DNA of 64,000 nucleotides from JBBDIX01 sp040880235 (lineage in GTDB: Bacteria > Actinomycetota > Nitriliruptoria > Nitriliruptorales > Nitriliruptoraceae), in contig JBBDIX010000082.1 in the NCBI GenBank assembly GCA_040880235.1, positions 1 to 64,000 on the forward strand, read 5' to 3'. The position numbers were made by a program, and so were the translations under genes. This document shows, in pieces, positions 45,418-54,015 of this stretch (positions are counted from its first letter, which is position 1; each line of letters begins with the position of its first letter). A model generated the notes under the pieces. The model did not search any database. It saw only the letters and a list, made by a program, of their open reading frames with translations, and was not told the DNA's origin.

Positions 45418-46554
45418 ATGAGGGTCGGATCCGACGTGCCCGATGACCTGTACCAGCTGCTCGGCGTCGCACGCGATGCGTCGGCCGACGACATCAAGCG
45501 TGCCTATCGCCGTCAGGCCCGGGAACACCACCCCGACGCCGGAGGTGACGAGGAGGCGTTCAAGAAGGTCACGCACGCCCACCACATCCTGTCCGATCCC
45601 CAGCGTCGGGCGCGCTACGACCGGTTCGGCGACGATGGCACCCCGTCGACCCAGGGCTCCGGTGACCCGTTCGGCTTCCAGGGCGGTGGATTCGGAGGGA
45701 TCGACGACGTCATCGACGCATTCTTCGGTTCGGGGTTCGGCGGGCGGAGAGCCGGGCGCAGCACCGCCGGGCGTGACGTGCTCGTGGTCACGGAACTGAC
45801 CCTCGAGGAGGTCGTCACCGGGGTCACCCGCGACGTGCAGGTCGAGGTCGCCGTGGGGTGCACCCAGTGCGGGGGTTCCGGATCCGCGGACGGTGCGGGT
45901 GCCGGTCGGTGCCGCACCTGCGGGGGAGCGGGCCAGGTCCAGCAGGTCGTGCGTACGGCGTTTGGTCAGGTCGCCACCGCCACGGCGTGCCCCGACTGCC
46001 GAGGCAGTGGACGCGCCATCGACGATCCCTGTGTGGGCTGCGCCGGGGAGGGCCGGCGGGTGGAGAACCGGTCCCTGACCGTGGAGGTCCCGGCCGGGAT
46101 CGAACCCGGTGACCGCCTGCGGATCTCCGGTGCCGGTGAGGCCGGGCGCAACGGCAGCACGCCCGGTGACCTGTTCGTCGAGATCCGCGTGGCCGACCAC
46201 GAGCTGTTCGACCGGCAGGGCCGTGACCTCGTGGCGGAGGTGGTCGTACCGGTCACGCAGGCAGCGCTGGGCGGCACGCTGACCATCCCCAGCATCGACG
46301 GTGAGGACGTCGAGGTGCCGGTCCCCGCCGGGACCCAGCCCGGTGACGTGCTGCTCGTGCGACGTGCGGGCGTCCCGACGAAGGGCGGAGGGCGTCGAGG
46401 CGACCTGCGCCTCGTCGTGCGCGTGGAGATCCCGACCCGGCTCGACGACGACCAGCGAGACCTGCTGCGCCGGTTCGCCGACCTCCGTGGCGAGTCGCTC
46501 GACGCGTCCGGATCGGGTCTGTTCGCTCGCCTGCGTGACGCGCTGCAACGCTGA
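45418..46554 (+). CDS. dnaJ: Chaperone protein DnaJ
   Basis: 378 residues. J-domain LYQLLGVARDASADDIKRAYRR...EHHPDAGGD, a Gly/Phe-rich linker (GDPFGFQGGGFGG), four CxxCxGxG zinc repeats (CTQCGGSG, CRTCGGAG, CPDCRGSG, CVGCAGEG), and a C-terminal peptide-binding domain. It stimulates DnaK. ATG 45418 has no clear ribosome-binding site; GTG 45436 has GGA at better spacing and is an alternative. The stop overlaps the rsmE ATG. Order hrcA-dnaJ-rsmE-phoH-ybeY is conserved in actinobacteria. Confidence 0.95.
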   Translation: MRVGSDVPDDLYQLLGVARDASADDIKRAYRRQAREHHPDAGGDEEAFKKVTHAHHILSDPQRRARYDRFGDDGTPSTQGSGDPFGFQGGGFGGIDDVIDAFFGSGFGGRRAGRSTAGRDVLVVTELTLEEVVTGVTRDVQVEVAVGCTQCGGSGSADGAGAGRCRTCGGAGQVQQVVRTAFGQVATATACPDCRGSGRAIDDPCVGCAGEGRRVENRSLTVEVPAGIEPGDRLRISGAGEAGRNGSTPGDLFVEIRVADHELFDRQGRDLVAEVVVPVTQAALGGTLTIPSIDGEDVEVPVPAGTQPGDVLLVRRAGVPTKGGGRRGDLRLVVRVEIPTRLDDDQRDLLRRFADLRGESLDASGSGLFARLRDALQR

Positions 46555-47285
46555 TGCCGGCGCCGCTCGTCGTGGTCGACGCGTCCCTCGATGCGCGTGT
46601 GTCGGGTGACCGGGTCGACCTGCCCGACGCCGAGGTCCATCACCTGCGCCGGGTCCTGCGTCGGTCGGACGGCGCCGAGCTCATGGTGACCGACGGGGCA
46701 GGATGCTGGGCAGACGCCGTGCTCGACAGGTCCACGGCGACCCTGACGTCGCCGTCCGTGACCGATCCGGCGCCTGGACCGCGGCTGCACGTGGTCCAGG
46801 CGATTGGCAAGGGACGCAGGCTGGACGACGTCGTGCGGGTCGTCACCGAGCTGGGGGTCGACGCCGTCACCCCGCTGGTCACCGAGCGCCCCGAGGCACG
46901 GCCCACCGGTGATCGGCCCGCACGCCTGGTCGAGCGTCTCGAGGCCGTCGCCCGGTCCGCGGCCCAGCAGTCCCGACGCACCCGACTGCCCACCGTCCAT
47001 CGCCCCACGACCGTCGAACAGGTCGATCCGGGTGCGCTGCTGCTTGTCGCACACCCCGGTGCCAAGGTCTCCCTGCCGCAACAGCTCGCGTCGGAGGTCG
47101 TCGATCCCCAGGGCATGGTCACCGTCGTCGTCGGGCCGGAGGGAGGGTTCACCGACGCCGAGGTGGACGTCCTGGTGGCCCGCGGTGGCCGGGTGGTCGG
47201 ACTCGGACCGAACGTGCTGCGCACCGAGCACGCCGCGGCGGTCGCCGTCGCCGTCGTCGCCGCGACGTGTGGGCGCTGGTCCTGA
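46554..47285 (+). CDS. rsmE: 16S rRNA m3U1498 methyltransferase
   Basis: 243 residues. SPOUT-fold methyltransferase that methylates U1498 in the decoding centre of 16S rRNA using S-adenosylmethionine. The N-terminal PUA-like domain has VHHLRRVLRRSDGAEL. The knot region has VVGPEGGFTDAEVDVL and GLGPNVLRTEHAAAVAV, both diagnostic. ATG 46554 overlaps the dnaJ stop (TGATG). The phoH promoter lies just after the gene. Confidence 0.93.
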   Translation: MPAPLVVVDASLDARVSGDRVDLPDAEVHHLRRVLRRSDGAELMVTDGAGCWADAVLDRSTATLTSPSVTDPAPGPRLHVVQAIGKGRRLDDVVRVVTELGVDAVTPLVTERPEARPTGDRPARLVERLEAVARSAAQQSRRTRLPTVHRPTTVEQVDPGALLLVAHPGAKVSLPQQLASEVVDPQGMVTVVVGPEGGFTDAEVDVLVARGGRVVGLGPNVLRTEHAAAVAVAVVAATCGRWS

Positions 47286-47300
47286 GCCCCGTCCCGGCGG

Positions 47301-47306
47301 TATCCT
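47301..47306 (+). promoter_or_regulatory. -10 element TATCCT upstream of phoH
   Basis: TATCCT followed by GTGAGAACG. Transcription from about 47313 gives a 60-nt leader with AAGGAG (47357-47362) 12 nt before GTG 47375. Confidence 0.45.
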
Positions 47307-47374
47307 GTGAGAACGACACGGCCTGACGCCGCCGTCTGCTGCCGACACTGCCTGACAAGGAGTTCCACCCACTC

Positions 47375-48508
47375 GTGGTGACCACACCGCTGTCCGTCGT
47401 GGACATCGCAGAGGACGACACGACCGCCGACAGCCATGCACCGCAGGCCCTCATCACCCTCTCCGTGCCGAGCGACCACTCGATGGTGGCCCTGCTCGGG
47501 CCCCACGACGAGCTCCTCCGGCAGATCGAGGCCGCGTTCGAGGCCCACGTCCACGTGCGTGGCAACCAGATCACGATCACCTCGGACGACCCCGACGAGA
47601 CCGCGCGGGTCGTGCGCATCTTCGAGGAGGCGGTGTCACTGCTCGCCAGCGGCCGGGTGCTCGACGCCGCGACCCTCACACAGGCGATCAGGATGGTGCG
47701 TGCAGACACCGTCGAGCGGCCCTCTGACGTGCTGTCCGACACCCTCATGACGCACCGCGGGCGATCCATCCGTCCCAAGACCCTCGGGCAGAAGCGCTAC
47801 CTCGACACGATCCGCGACCACACGGTCACGTTCGGCATCGGCCCGGCCGGGACCGGCAAGACCTACCTCGCGATGGGCGCTGCGGTGCGAGCCCTGCGCC
47901 AGCGAGAGGTCAACCGCCTGATCCTGACCCGTCCCGCCGTGGAGGCGGGGGAGCGGCTCGGCTTCCTGCCCGGCACGCTGCACGAGAAGATCGACCCGTA
48001 CCTGCGGCCCCTGTGGGACGCGCTGCACGACATGATGGAGGCCGACGAACTGATCGGCCACGTCGACCGGGGCACGATCGAGATCGCCCCGTTGGCGTAC
48101 ATGCGTGGGCGCACGCTCAACGACGCGTTCATCGTGCTCGACGAGGCGCAGAACACCACCGCCGAGCAGATGAAGATGTTCCTGACCCGCATCGGGTTCA
48201 ACTCGCGAGCGGTGATCACCGGCGACGTCAGTCAGGTCGACCTGCCGGCGGGCCGCACGTCGGGTCTGCGACTCGTGCGCGACATCCTGACCGACATCGA
48301 GGGTGTGGGGTTCTGCTACCTGCGACCCGCCGACGTGGTGCGCCACGAGATCGTGCAGCGGATCGTCGAGGCCTACGAGGCCTACGAGGCCTCCGACGAC
48401 CGAGACACGGCGAATATCGGAGAGGCCGCCCCGGCCGGAGAGGCCGCCCCGGCCGGAGAGGCCGCCCCGGCCGGAGAGGCCGCCCCGGCCGCACAGGAGG
48501 GCACGTGA
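47375..48508 (+). CDS. phoH: PhoH-like ATPase
   Basis: 377 residues. N-terminal KH-like segment (LLGPHDELLRQIEAAFEAHVHVRGNQITI), then the P-loop FGIGPAGTGKTYLAMGAAV, LTRPAVEAGERLGFLPG and FIVLDEAQNTTAEQMKMFLTRIG. PhoH ATPases work with YbeY in RNA metabolism. The last 25 residues are an unusual perfect repeat, GEAAPA four times, coded by an 18-bp tandem repeat, forming a disordered acidic tail. GTG 47375 (or GTG 47378). The stop overlaps the ybeY GTG. Confidence 0.93.
   Translation: MVTTPLSVVDIAEDDTTADSHAPQALITLSVPSDHSMVALLGPHDELLRQIEAAFEAHVHVRGNQITITSDDPDETARVVRIFEEAVSLLASGRVLDAATLTQAIRMVRADTVERPSDVLSDTLMTHRGRSIRPKTLGQKRYLDTIRDHTVTFGIGPAGTGKTYLAMGAAVRALRQREVNRLILTRPAVEAGERLGFLPGTLHEKIDPYLRPLWDALHDMMEADELIGHVDRGTIEIAPLAYMRGRTLNDAFIVLDEAQNTTAEQMKMFLTRIGFNSRAVITGDVSQVDLPAGRTSGLRLVRDILTDIEGVGFCYLRPADVVRHEIVQRIVEAYEAYEASDDRDTANIGEAAPAGEAAPAGEAAPAGEAAPAAQEGT
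48419..48490 (+). repeat. 18-bp tandem repeat, four perfect copies, inside phoH
   Basis: The unit GGAGAGGCCGCCCCGGCC is repeated exactly four times, encoding GEAAPA x4 at the C-terminus of PhoH. A 9-bp repeat (GAGGCCTAC) lies just upstream. The perfect identity points to recent slippage, so copy number probably varies between strains. Confidence 0.95.
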
Positions 48509-48951
48509 GCGTGTTCCTCGCTGACGAGCAGGGTCTGGAGGTGGACACGGACCGGCTGCTGGCGCTCGCGCGCCACGTGCTCGGCGCACGTCGTGTCCCC
48601 GACGACATGGAGCTGTCGCTGCTGCTGGTCGACACCACCACCATCGCCGAACTCAACGAACGGCACATGCAGAAGGCCGGCCCGACCGACGTGCTGGCGT
48701 TCCCGATCGACGAGCCGGGAGAGGCGGCGCCGGGCGCGCCCGCGATCCTGGGGGATGTCGTGCTGTGTCCGCAGGTGGCCCACGACCAGGCTGCGGAACT
48801 GGATCGCACCCCGTCGGCCGAGCTGGAGATGCTCACCGTCCACGGGATCCTGCACCTGCTCGGGATGGACCACGCGTCACCGGATGAGGAACGTGAGATG
48901 TTCGGATTGACCGAAGAACTGCTGGCCTCCTTCGATCGGGCCAGCGCATGA
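48505..48951 (+). CDS. ybeY: Endoribonuclease YbeY
   Basis: 148 residues. The zinc site HGILHLLGMDH is complete, with the upstream MQKAGPTDVLAFPID and ILGDVVLCPQVAHDQA family motifs. YbeY takes part in 16S rRNA 3' maturation and ribosome quality control. GTG 48505 has CAGGAGG 6 nt upstream, fixed by the phoH overlap; a much longer reading upstream translates phoH in another frame. It overlaps the next ATG by 4 bp (ATGA). Confidence 0.95.
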   Translation: MSVFLADEQGLEVDTDRLLALARHVLGARRVPDDMELSLLLVDTTTIAELNERHMQKAGPTDVLAFPIDEPGEAAPGAPAILGDVVLCPQVAHDQAAELDRTPSAELEMLTVHGILHLLGMDHASPDEEREMFGLTEELLASFDRASA

Positions 48952-50243
48952 GCACCTCGCTCATCGTGCTCGTCGTGACCCTGACGGTGTTCACGGCCTA
49001 CCTCGCCGCCATCGAGACGGTCATCGACCGCCTGAACCTCGTGCGGGCGCTGCGGCTCGACGATGAGGACCGGCCCGGTTCGGCCGCGCTGCTGTGGCTC
49101 ACGGAACACCGCTCGAGTGCCCTGTCGGCCGTGCTCGTCGCGACGGTGACCGCACGCGTCACGCTCGCCGCCGCCGCGATCGGCCTCGCCGTGCGATTCG
49201 TGCCCTCCACCACCGGGATCGTCGTGACACTGGTGGGGATCGTGGTGGTCAGCCTCGTCGTCGGTGAGGTCGCGCCTCGCACGGTGGCACTGCGCCACCT
49301 GGAGGCCACCGGTCTGCGTCTTGCCGCGTCTGCGCGGGTGGTGGTGCGTGCGGTCGGGCCGATCGCACGTCTGTTCGTCGCCGCCGGACGCGGCCTGGTG
49401 CCGCGTCGTCACGAGGTGTCGGGGCCGTACGCGTCCGACGAGGAACTGCGCGAACTCGACTCCGACGACGAGGAGGAAGATCCCGCGCTCGAACCCGAGG
49501 AGCGAGCGATGATCCGCTCGATCTTCGAACTCGCCGACACCCGGGTACGCGAGATCATGACGCCGCGTCCCGACATGGTGACCGTCGGGCGGGGCGAACC
49601 CCTCGACGCCCTGATCGCCGCCGTGACGGAACAGGGATTCTCGCGTGTGCCCGTCCACGAGTCCGACGACGCGGACGAGTTCGTCGGCATCGTGTACGCC
49701 AAGGACCTGCTGGCGTGTGTCGCGGACCGCGGAAACGGCGGTGGTTGGGAGGACCTGGTGCGTGAGGCCACGTTCGTCCCGGAGATCAAGCGTGTGGACG
49801 AACTGCTGCGCGACCTGCAGGCCTCGGCGGTGCACATGGCACTCGTCGTGGACGAGTACGGGGCGATCGTCGGGGTGGTCACCATCGAGGACATCCTGGA
49901 GGAGATCGTCGGGGAGATCGTCGACGAGCACGACCACGAGGAACCCCTCGTCGAGGTGTGTGACGGTGGGGTGCTGCGCATCGATGCCCGCCTCGGGGTG
50001 GACGATCTCAACGAGATGCTGTCGTCGACGTTGCCCGAGGAGGGTTGGGACACGGTCGGCGGGCTGGTGTTCGGCACCCTGGGACGTGTGCCCGAGGTCG
50101 GGGAGTCCGTCGAGCTCGACGGGCACGTGCTGACCGTCGAGTCGGTGCAGGGCCGTCGTGTGGGCAAGGTCCTGGTCGCACCCGGGTCACGCGTGGGCGC
50201 CGCCGACGACGCGACCGGGGATCGGGACGCCGAGCGGCGCTGA
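48948..50243 (+). CDS. CNNM/CBS transmembrane protein (CorC/HlyC family)
   Basis: 431 residues. N-terminal CNNM (DUF21) membrane domain of about four helices (residues 1-150). A long acidic linker (ELDSDDEEEDPALEPEERAM), then two CBS domains (MTPRPDMVTVGRGEPLDALIAAVTEQGFSRVPV...YGAIVGVVTIEDILEEIVGEI) and a C-terminal CorC/HlyC transporter-associated domain. Proteins of this type are linked to magnesium/cobalt efflux or membrane ion homeostasis; the hemolysin name is historical. ATG 48948 overlaps ybeY. Last gene of the phoH operon. Confidence 0.9.
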   Translation: MSTSLIVLVVTLTVFTAYLAAIETVIDRLNLVRALRLDDEDRPGSAALLWLTEHRSSALSAVLVATVTARVTLAAAAIGLAVRFVPSTTGIVVTLVGIVVVSLVVGEVAPRTVALRHLEATGLRLAASARVVVRAVGPIARLFVAAGRGLVPRRHEVSGPYASDEELRELDSDDEEEDPALEPEERAMIRSIFELADTRVREIMTPRPDMVTVGRGEPLDALIAAVTEQGFSRVPVHESDDADEFVGIVYAKDLLACVADRGNGGGWEDLVREATFVPEIKRVDELLRDLQASAVHMALVVDEYGAIVGVVTIEDILEEIVGEIVDEHDHEEPLVEVCDGGVLRIDARLGVDDLNEMLSSTLPEEGWDTVGGLVFGTLGRVPEVGESVELDGHVLTVESVQGRRVGKVLVAPGSRVGAADDATGDRDAERR

Positions 50244-50262
50244 GGGCGGGCCGATGGTCCCT

Positions 50263-50313
50263 GCAGGTGGGGACCTGCGACTTCACCCGCGCCGAGTGTG
50301 CGGTGCCTAGGGT
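50263..50313 (+). promoter_or_regulatory. nifJ promoter with upstream palindrome
   Basis: -10 TAGGGT at 50308-50313. A perfect 16-bp inverted repeat GCAGGTGGGGACCTGC at 50263-50278 lies about 45-60 bp upstream of the predicted start, a position usual for activators. The protein that binds it is unknown. Confidence 0.5.
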
Positions 50314-50364
50314 CGTGAGCGACCGGCGAACCACCCTCCATCGCTCGGTCAGGGAGCCCGGCCG

Positions 50365-53300
50365 ATGCCGTCGAACGACCTCGATGACGTCGCCGGGGGC
50401 CGCATCGGCGTGATGGACGGCAACGAGGCCGTCGCGCACGTCGCCTACGCCCTCAGCGAGACCGTCTGCCTCTACCCGATCACGCCCGCGTCACCGATGG
50501 GTGAGCACGCCGACGACTGGGCGACCGCGGGACGTGAGAACCTGTGGGGGACGGTGCCCCGCGTTGTCCAGCTCCAGTCCGAGGCCGGCGCGGCAGGAGC
50601 GCTGCACGGCGCCGTGCAGGCCGGCAGCCTCTCGACGACCTTCACGGCGTCGCAGGGCCTGCTGCTCATGCTGCCCAACATGTACCGCATCGCCGGCGAA
50701 CTCTCTCCGGCGGTCATCCACGTCGCCGCCCGCACACTGGCGACCCACGCCCTGTCGATCTTCGGGGACCACTCCGACGTGATGTCGGCCCGGGGTACCG
50801 GTTGGACGATGCTGTCGTCGACCAGTCCCCAGGAGGCCCACGACCTCGCCGCCGTCGCCCACGCGGCGACACTCGCGTCACGCGTTCCGGTCCTGCACTT
50901 CATGGACGGGTTCCGAACCTCGCACGAGCTCGCGGTGGTCGAGCGTCTCACCGAGGCGACCCTTACCTCGCTGGTCGACGAACCCGACATCGTGGAACAC
51001 CGGCTGCGCGGGCTCGACCCGGACCGTCCGGTGCTGCGGGGTTCCGCCCAGAACCCTGACGTGTTCTTCCAGGCGCGCGAGGCTGCCAACCGTTTTCACG
51101 ACGCCGTGCCGGGCATCGTGCAGGCGATCATGGACCGGCTCGCAGAGCGAGTCGGTCGCCAGTACCGACTCGTGGAGCGCTATGGCGACGACGATGCCGA
51201 GCGGGTCGTGGTCGTCATGGGATCGGCCTCCGGGACGCTGCGTGAGGTCGTCGACCACCTGCGTGCCGCAGGGGAGAAGGTCGCGCTGGTGATCGTTCGC
51301 CTCTTCCGGCCGTTTCCTTCAGAGGCGCTGCTCGAGGCCATCCCCACCACGGCGACGCGGATCGCCGTGCTCGACCGCACGAAGGAACCCGGCGCGTTCG
51401 GCGAACCGCTGCTCACCGACGTCGTGTCCGTGCTCGCCGACGCCGCCATGACCGGGCGACGCGAGTCCCTGCCCGACGTGATCGGCGGTCGCTACGGGTT
51501 GTCCTCCAAGGAGTTCACTCCCGCCATGGCGGCCTGCGTGTTCACGGAGCTGTCGGCCGAGACCCCGAAGCGTCGCTTCACGGTAGGGATCATCGATGAC
51601 GTCACCGGACTGTCGCTCGACGTGGACGACCTCGACATCGGTCGCCCCGACGGTGAACTGCAGGTGATCCTGCACGGACTCGGGTCGGACGGCACGGTCG
51701 GGGCCAGCAAGAACACGGCGAAGATCATCGCCGAGCACACCGACCTGTCGGTGCAGGGCGCGTTCGTCTACGACTCGAAGAAGTCAGGGGCGGTCACCGA
51801 GTCGCACCTGCGGTTCTCGCCCACGCCGATCCGCTCGACGTACCTGATCGAGCAGGCAGACGTCGTCGGGTGCCACCAGTTCGGCCTGCTCGAACGGCTT
51901 GACGTGTTCGCACGCCTGCGTCCGGGGGGCACCGTGCTGCTCAACGCCCCGTTCGGCGCTCACGAGGTGTGGGATCGGTTGCCCGAGCACGTGCAGCGCC
52001 TGCTGGTCGATCGTGACGCGCACCTGTTCGTCGTCGACGCGCACCACATCGCCCGTGAGGCCGGCATTCCCGGGAGAATCAACACCGTCATGCAGGTGGC
52101 ACTGTTCGCGGCGACCGACCTGCTGGACGGCGACGTGGCGCTCGAGGCCATCACCAGCGCGATCCGCGAGACCTGGGCCGACCGCGCACCCGTGATCGTG
52201 GAACGAAACCTCGCCGCGGTGGCGGCGGCACGGGGCGCGCTCGCGCCGGTCACGCTCGGGGCGGTCACCGGCATGCCGCGACGGGACCCGATCGAACGCG
52301 CCCTGCAGCTGCGCGCGGTCACGCCCGGGGATGTGCCGGAGTTCGTCGAACGGGTCACCGCCCGCCTGCTCGCGGGCGAGGGCGAACTGCTGCCCGTGTC
52401 GGCCCTGCCGGTCGACGGGACCTTCCCGACGGGTACGGCCCGTTGGGAGAAGCGGTCACTGGCCGAGGAGATGCCGCAGTGGGACCCGGACCTGTGCATC
52501 GACTGCGGCAAGTGCGCGATCGTGTGCCCGCACGCGGCGATCCAGATCAAGGTGTTCGAGGCCGACGCCATCAGTGACGCACCCGACGAGTTCCTGTGCA
52601 AGCCGTTCCGGGACCGTGATCTGACCGATCACCTGCTGACCGTGCAGGTCGCACCGGACGACTGCACCGGGTGCGGGGTGTGCGTCGAGTCGTGCCCGGC
52701 GGTCAGCCGCAGTGACACGAGTCACCGGGCCATCGACATGGTGCCCGCAGCCGACACCCGAGAGGTCGAACGCATCCGCTGGAAGGCCTTCGAGGCCATT
52801 CCGTACCCGGACCGCACGTCCGTGCGTCACGACACGGTCAAGCACTCGCAGACGTTGCAACCCCTGTTCGAGGCGTCGGGTGCCTGCGCCGGCTGTGGCG
52901 AGACCCCGTACCTGAAGCTGCTGAGCCAGCTGTTCGGGGACCGGTCCGTCATCGCCAACGCGACGGGATGCTCGTCGATCTACGGCGGCAACCTGCCGAC
53001 CACCCCGTGGGGCACCAACGCCGAGGGTCGCGGTCCGGCGTGGGCGAACTCGCTGTTCGAGGACAACGCCGAGTTCGGGCTCGGGATGCGCATCGGACTC
53101 GACGAACAACGCATCGTCGCCATCGGTCTGCTGCAGCAGTTGGCGGGCCGGGTCGGCGATGACCTGGTGGCCGAGATCGTCGGCGCGACCCAGGCCGACG
53201 AGGTCCAGATCGGCGCGCAACGGGATCGCGTCGCCGCACTGGTCACGCGACTCGACGACCTGCGGGCCGCAGGTGGCGACGACGCCGTGCTCGCCGAGCA

Positions 53301-54015
53301 CCTCGCCGCGATCGCGTCGGTGCTCGTACGTCGCGACGTGTGGATCGTCGGGGGTGACGGCTGGGCATACGACATCGGGTTCGGCGGACTCGACCACCTG
53401 CTCGCGTCCGGTGAGGACGTGAACGTGCTGGTGCTCGACACCGAGGTCTACTCCAACACCGGTGGCCAGGCCTCCAAGGCCACCCCGCGGGGTGCGGTCG
53501 CGAAGTTCGCCGCAGCGGGCAAGTCGACCGCCAAGAAGGACCTTGGTCTGCTCGCGATGCAGTACGGGCACGTGTACGTCGCACAGATCGCGCTCGGCGC
53601 GAACGAGATGCAGACGGTCAAGGCGTTCCGGGAGGCCGAGGCCTGGCCGGGACCGTCCCTGCTGCTCGCGTACTCGACGTGCATCGCCCACGGCATCGAC
53701 ATGCGCCAGTCGATGACCCGCATGGACCTGGCGGTGCGGTCCGGCTACTGGCCGCTGTACCGGTTCCGTCCCGACGAGGATGCCGACACCACACCGTTCC
53801 ACCTGGACTCGAAGGCGCCGACGGTGCCGCTCGACGACCTGCTGCGCACCGAGGCGCGCTACGCCGTGCTCGAACGGTCCGATCCGCAGCGCTCCGCGCG
53901 ACTGCGCGAACTGCTCGCCGCCGACGTGTCGGAACGGTGGCGCTACTACGAACAGCTGGCCGGGGTGTCCCGTCGCGACAGCGATCTGGGGCTGCCGGAC
54001 GAGGAGGTGCAGTGA
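50365..54015 (+). CDS. nifJ: Pyruvate:ferredoxin (flavodoxin) oxidoreductase, single-chain
   Basis: 1216 residues, the normal length. Homodimeric enzyme that converts pyruvate and CoA to acetyl-CoA and CO2, reducing ferredoxin. All domains are present: N-terminal TPP-pyrophosphate region (GNEAVAHVAYALSETVCLYPITPASPMGEHAD), a CoA domain, two 4Fe-4S motifs in the ferredoxin domain (CIDCGKCAIVCPHA about residue 711, CTGCGVCVESCPA about 767), a third cluster site (CAGCGETPY) and the TPP core GDGWAYDIGFGGLDHLL with YSNTGGQASK. ATG 50365 follows AGGGAG. Overlaps the DHOD-like gene by 1 bp. Confidence 0.96.
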   Translation: MPSNDLDDVAGGRIGVMDGNEAVAHVAYALSETVCLYPITPASPMGEHADDWATAGRENLWGTVPRVVQLQSEAGAAGALHGAVQAGSLSTTFTASQGLLLMLPNMYRIAGELSPAVIHVAARTLATHALSIFGDHSDVMSARGTGWTMLSSTSPQEAHDLAAVAHAATLASRVPVLHFMDGFRTSHELAVVERLTEATLTSLVDEPDIVEHRLRGLDPDRPVLRGSAQNPDVFFQAREAANRFHDAVPGIVQAIMDRLAERVGRQYRLVERYGDDDAERVVVVMGSASGTLREVVDHLRAAGEKVALVIVRLFRPFPSEALLEAIPTTATRIAVLDRTKEPGAFGEPLLTDVVSVLADAAMTGRRESLPDVIGGRYGLSSKEFTPAMAACVFTELSAETPKRRFTVGIIDDVTGLSLDVDDLDIGRPDGELQVILHGLGSDGTVGASKNTAKIIAEHTDLSVQGAFVYDSKKSGAVTESHLRFSPTPIRSTYLIEQADVVGCHQFGLLERLDVFARLRPGGTVLLNAPFGAHEVWDRLPEHVQRLLVDRDAHLFVVDAHHIAREAGIPGRINTVMQVALFAATDLLDGDVALEAITSAIRETWADRAPVIVERNLAAVAAARGALAPVTLGAVTGMPRRDPIERALQLRAVTPGDVPEFVERVTARLLAGEGELLPVSALPVDGTFPTGTARWEKRSLAEEMPQWDPDLCIDCGKCAIVCPHAAIQIKVFEADAISDAPDEFLCKPFRDRDLTDHLLTVQVAPDDCTGCGVCVESCPAVSRSDTSHRAIDMVPAADTREVERIRWKAFEAIPYPDRTSVRHDTVKHSQTLQPLFEASGACAGCGETPYLKLLSQLFGDRSVIANATGCSSIYGGNLPTTPWGTNAEGRGPAWANSLFEDNAEFGLGMRIGLDEQRIVAIGLLQQLAGRVGDDLVAEIVGATQADEVQIGAQRDRVAALVTRLDDLRAAGGDDAVLAEHLAAIASVLVRRDVWIVGGDGWAYDIGFGGLDHLLASGEDVNVLVLDTEVYSNTGGQASKATPRGAVAKFAAAGKSTAKKDLGLLAMQYGHVYVAQIALGANEMQTVKAFREAEAWPGPSLLLAYSTCIAHGIDMRQSMTRMDLAVRSGYWPLYRFRPDEDADTTPFHLDSKAPTVPLDDLLRTEARYAVLERSDPQRSARLRELLAADVSERWRYYEQLAGVSRRDSDLGLPDEEVQ

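Noticed and set aside
48419..48490. CRISPR-like short array
   Set aside because: Contiguous 18-bp repeats without spacers, in frame inside phoH.
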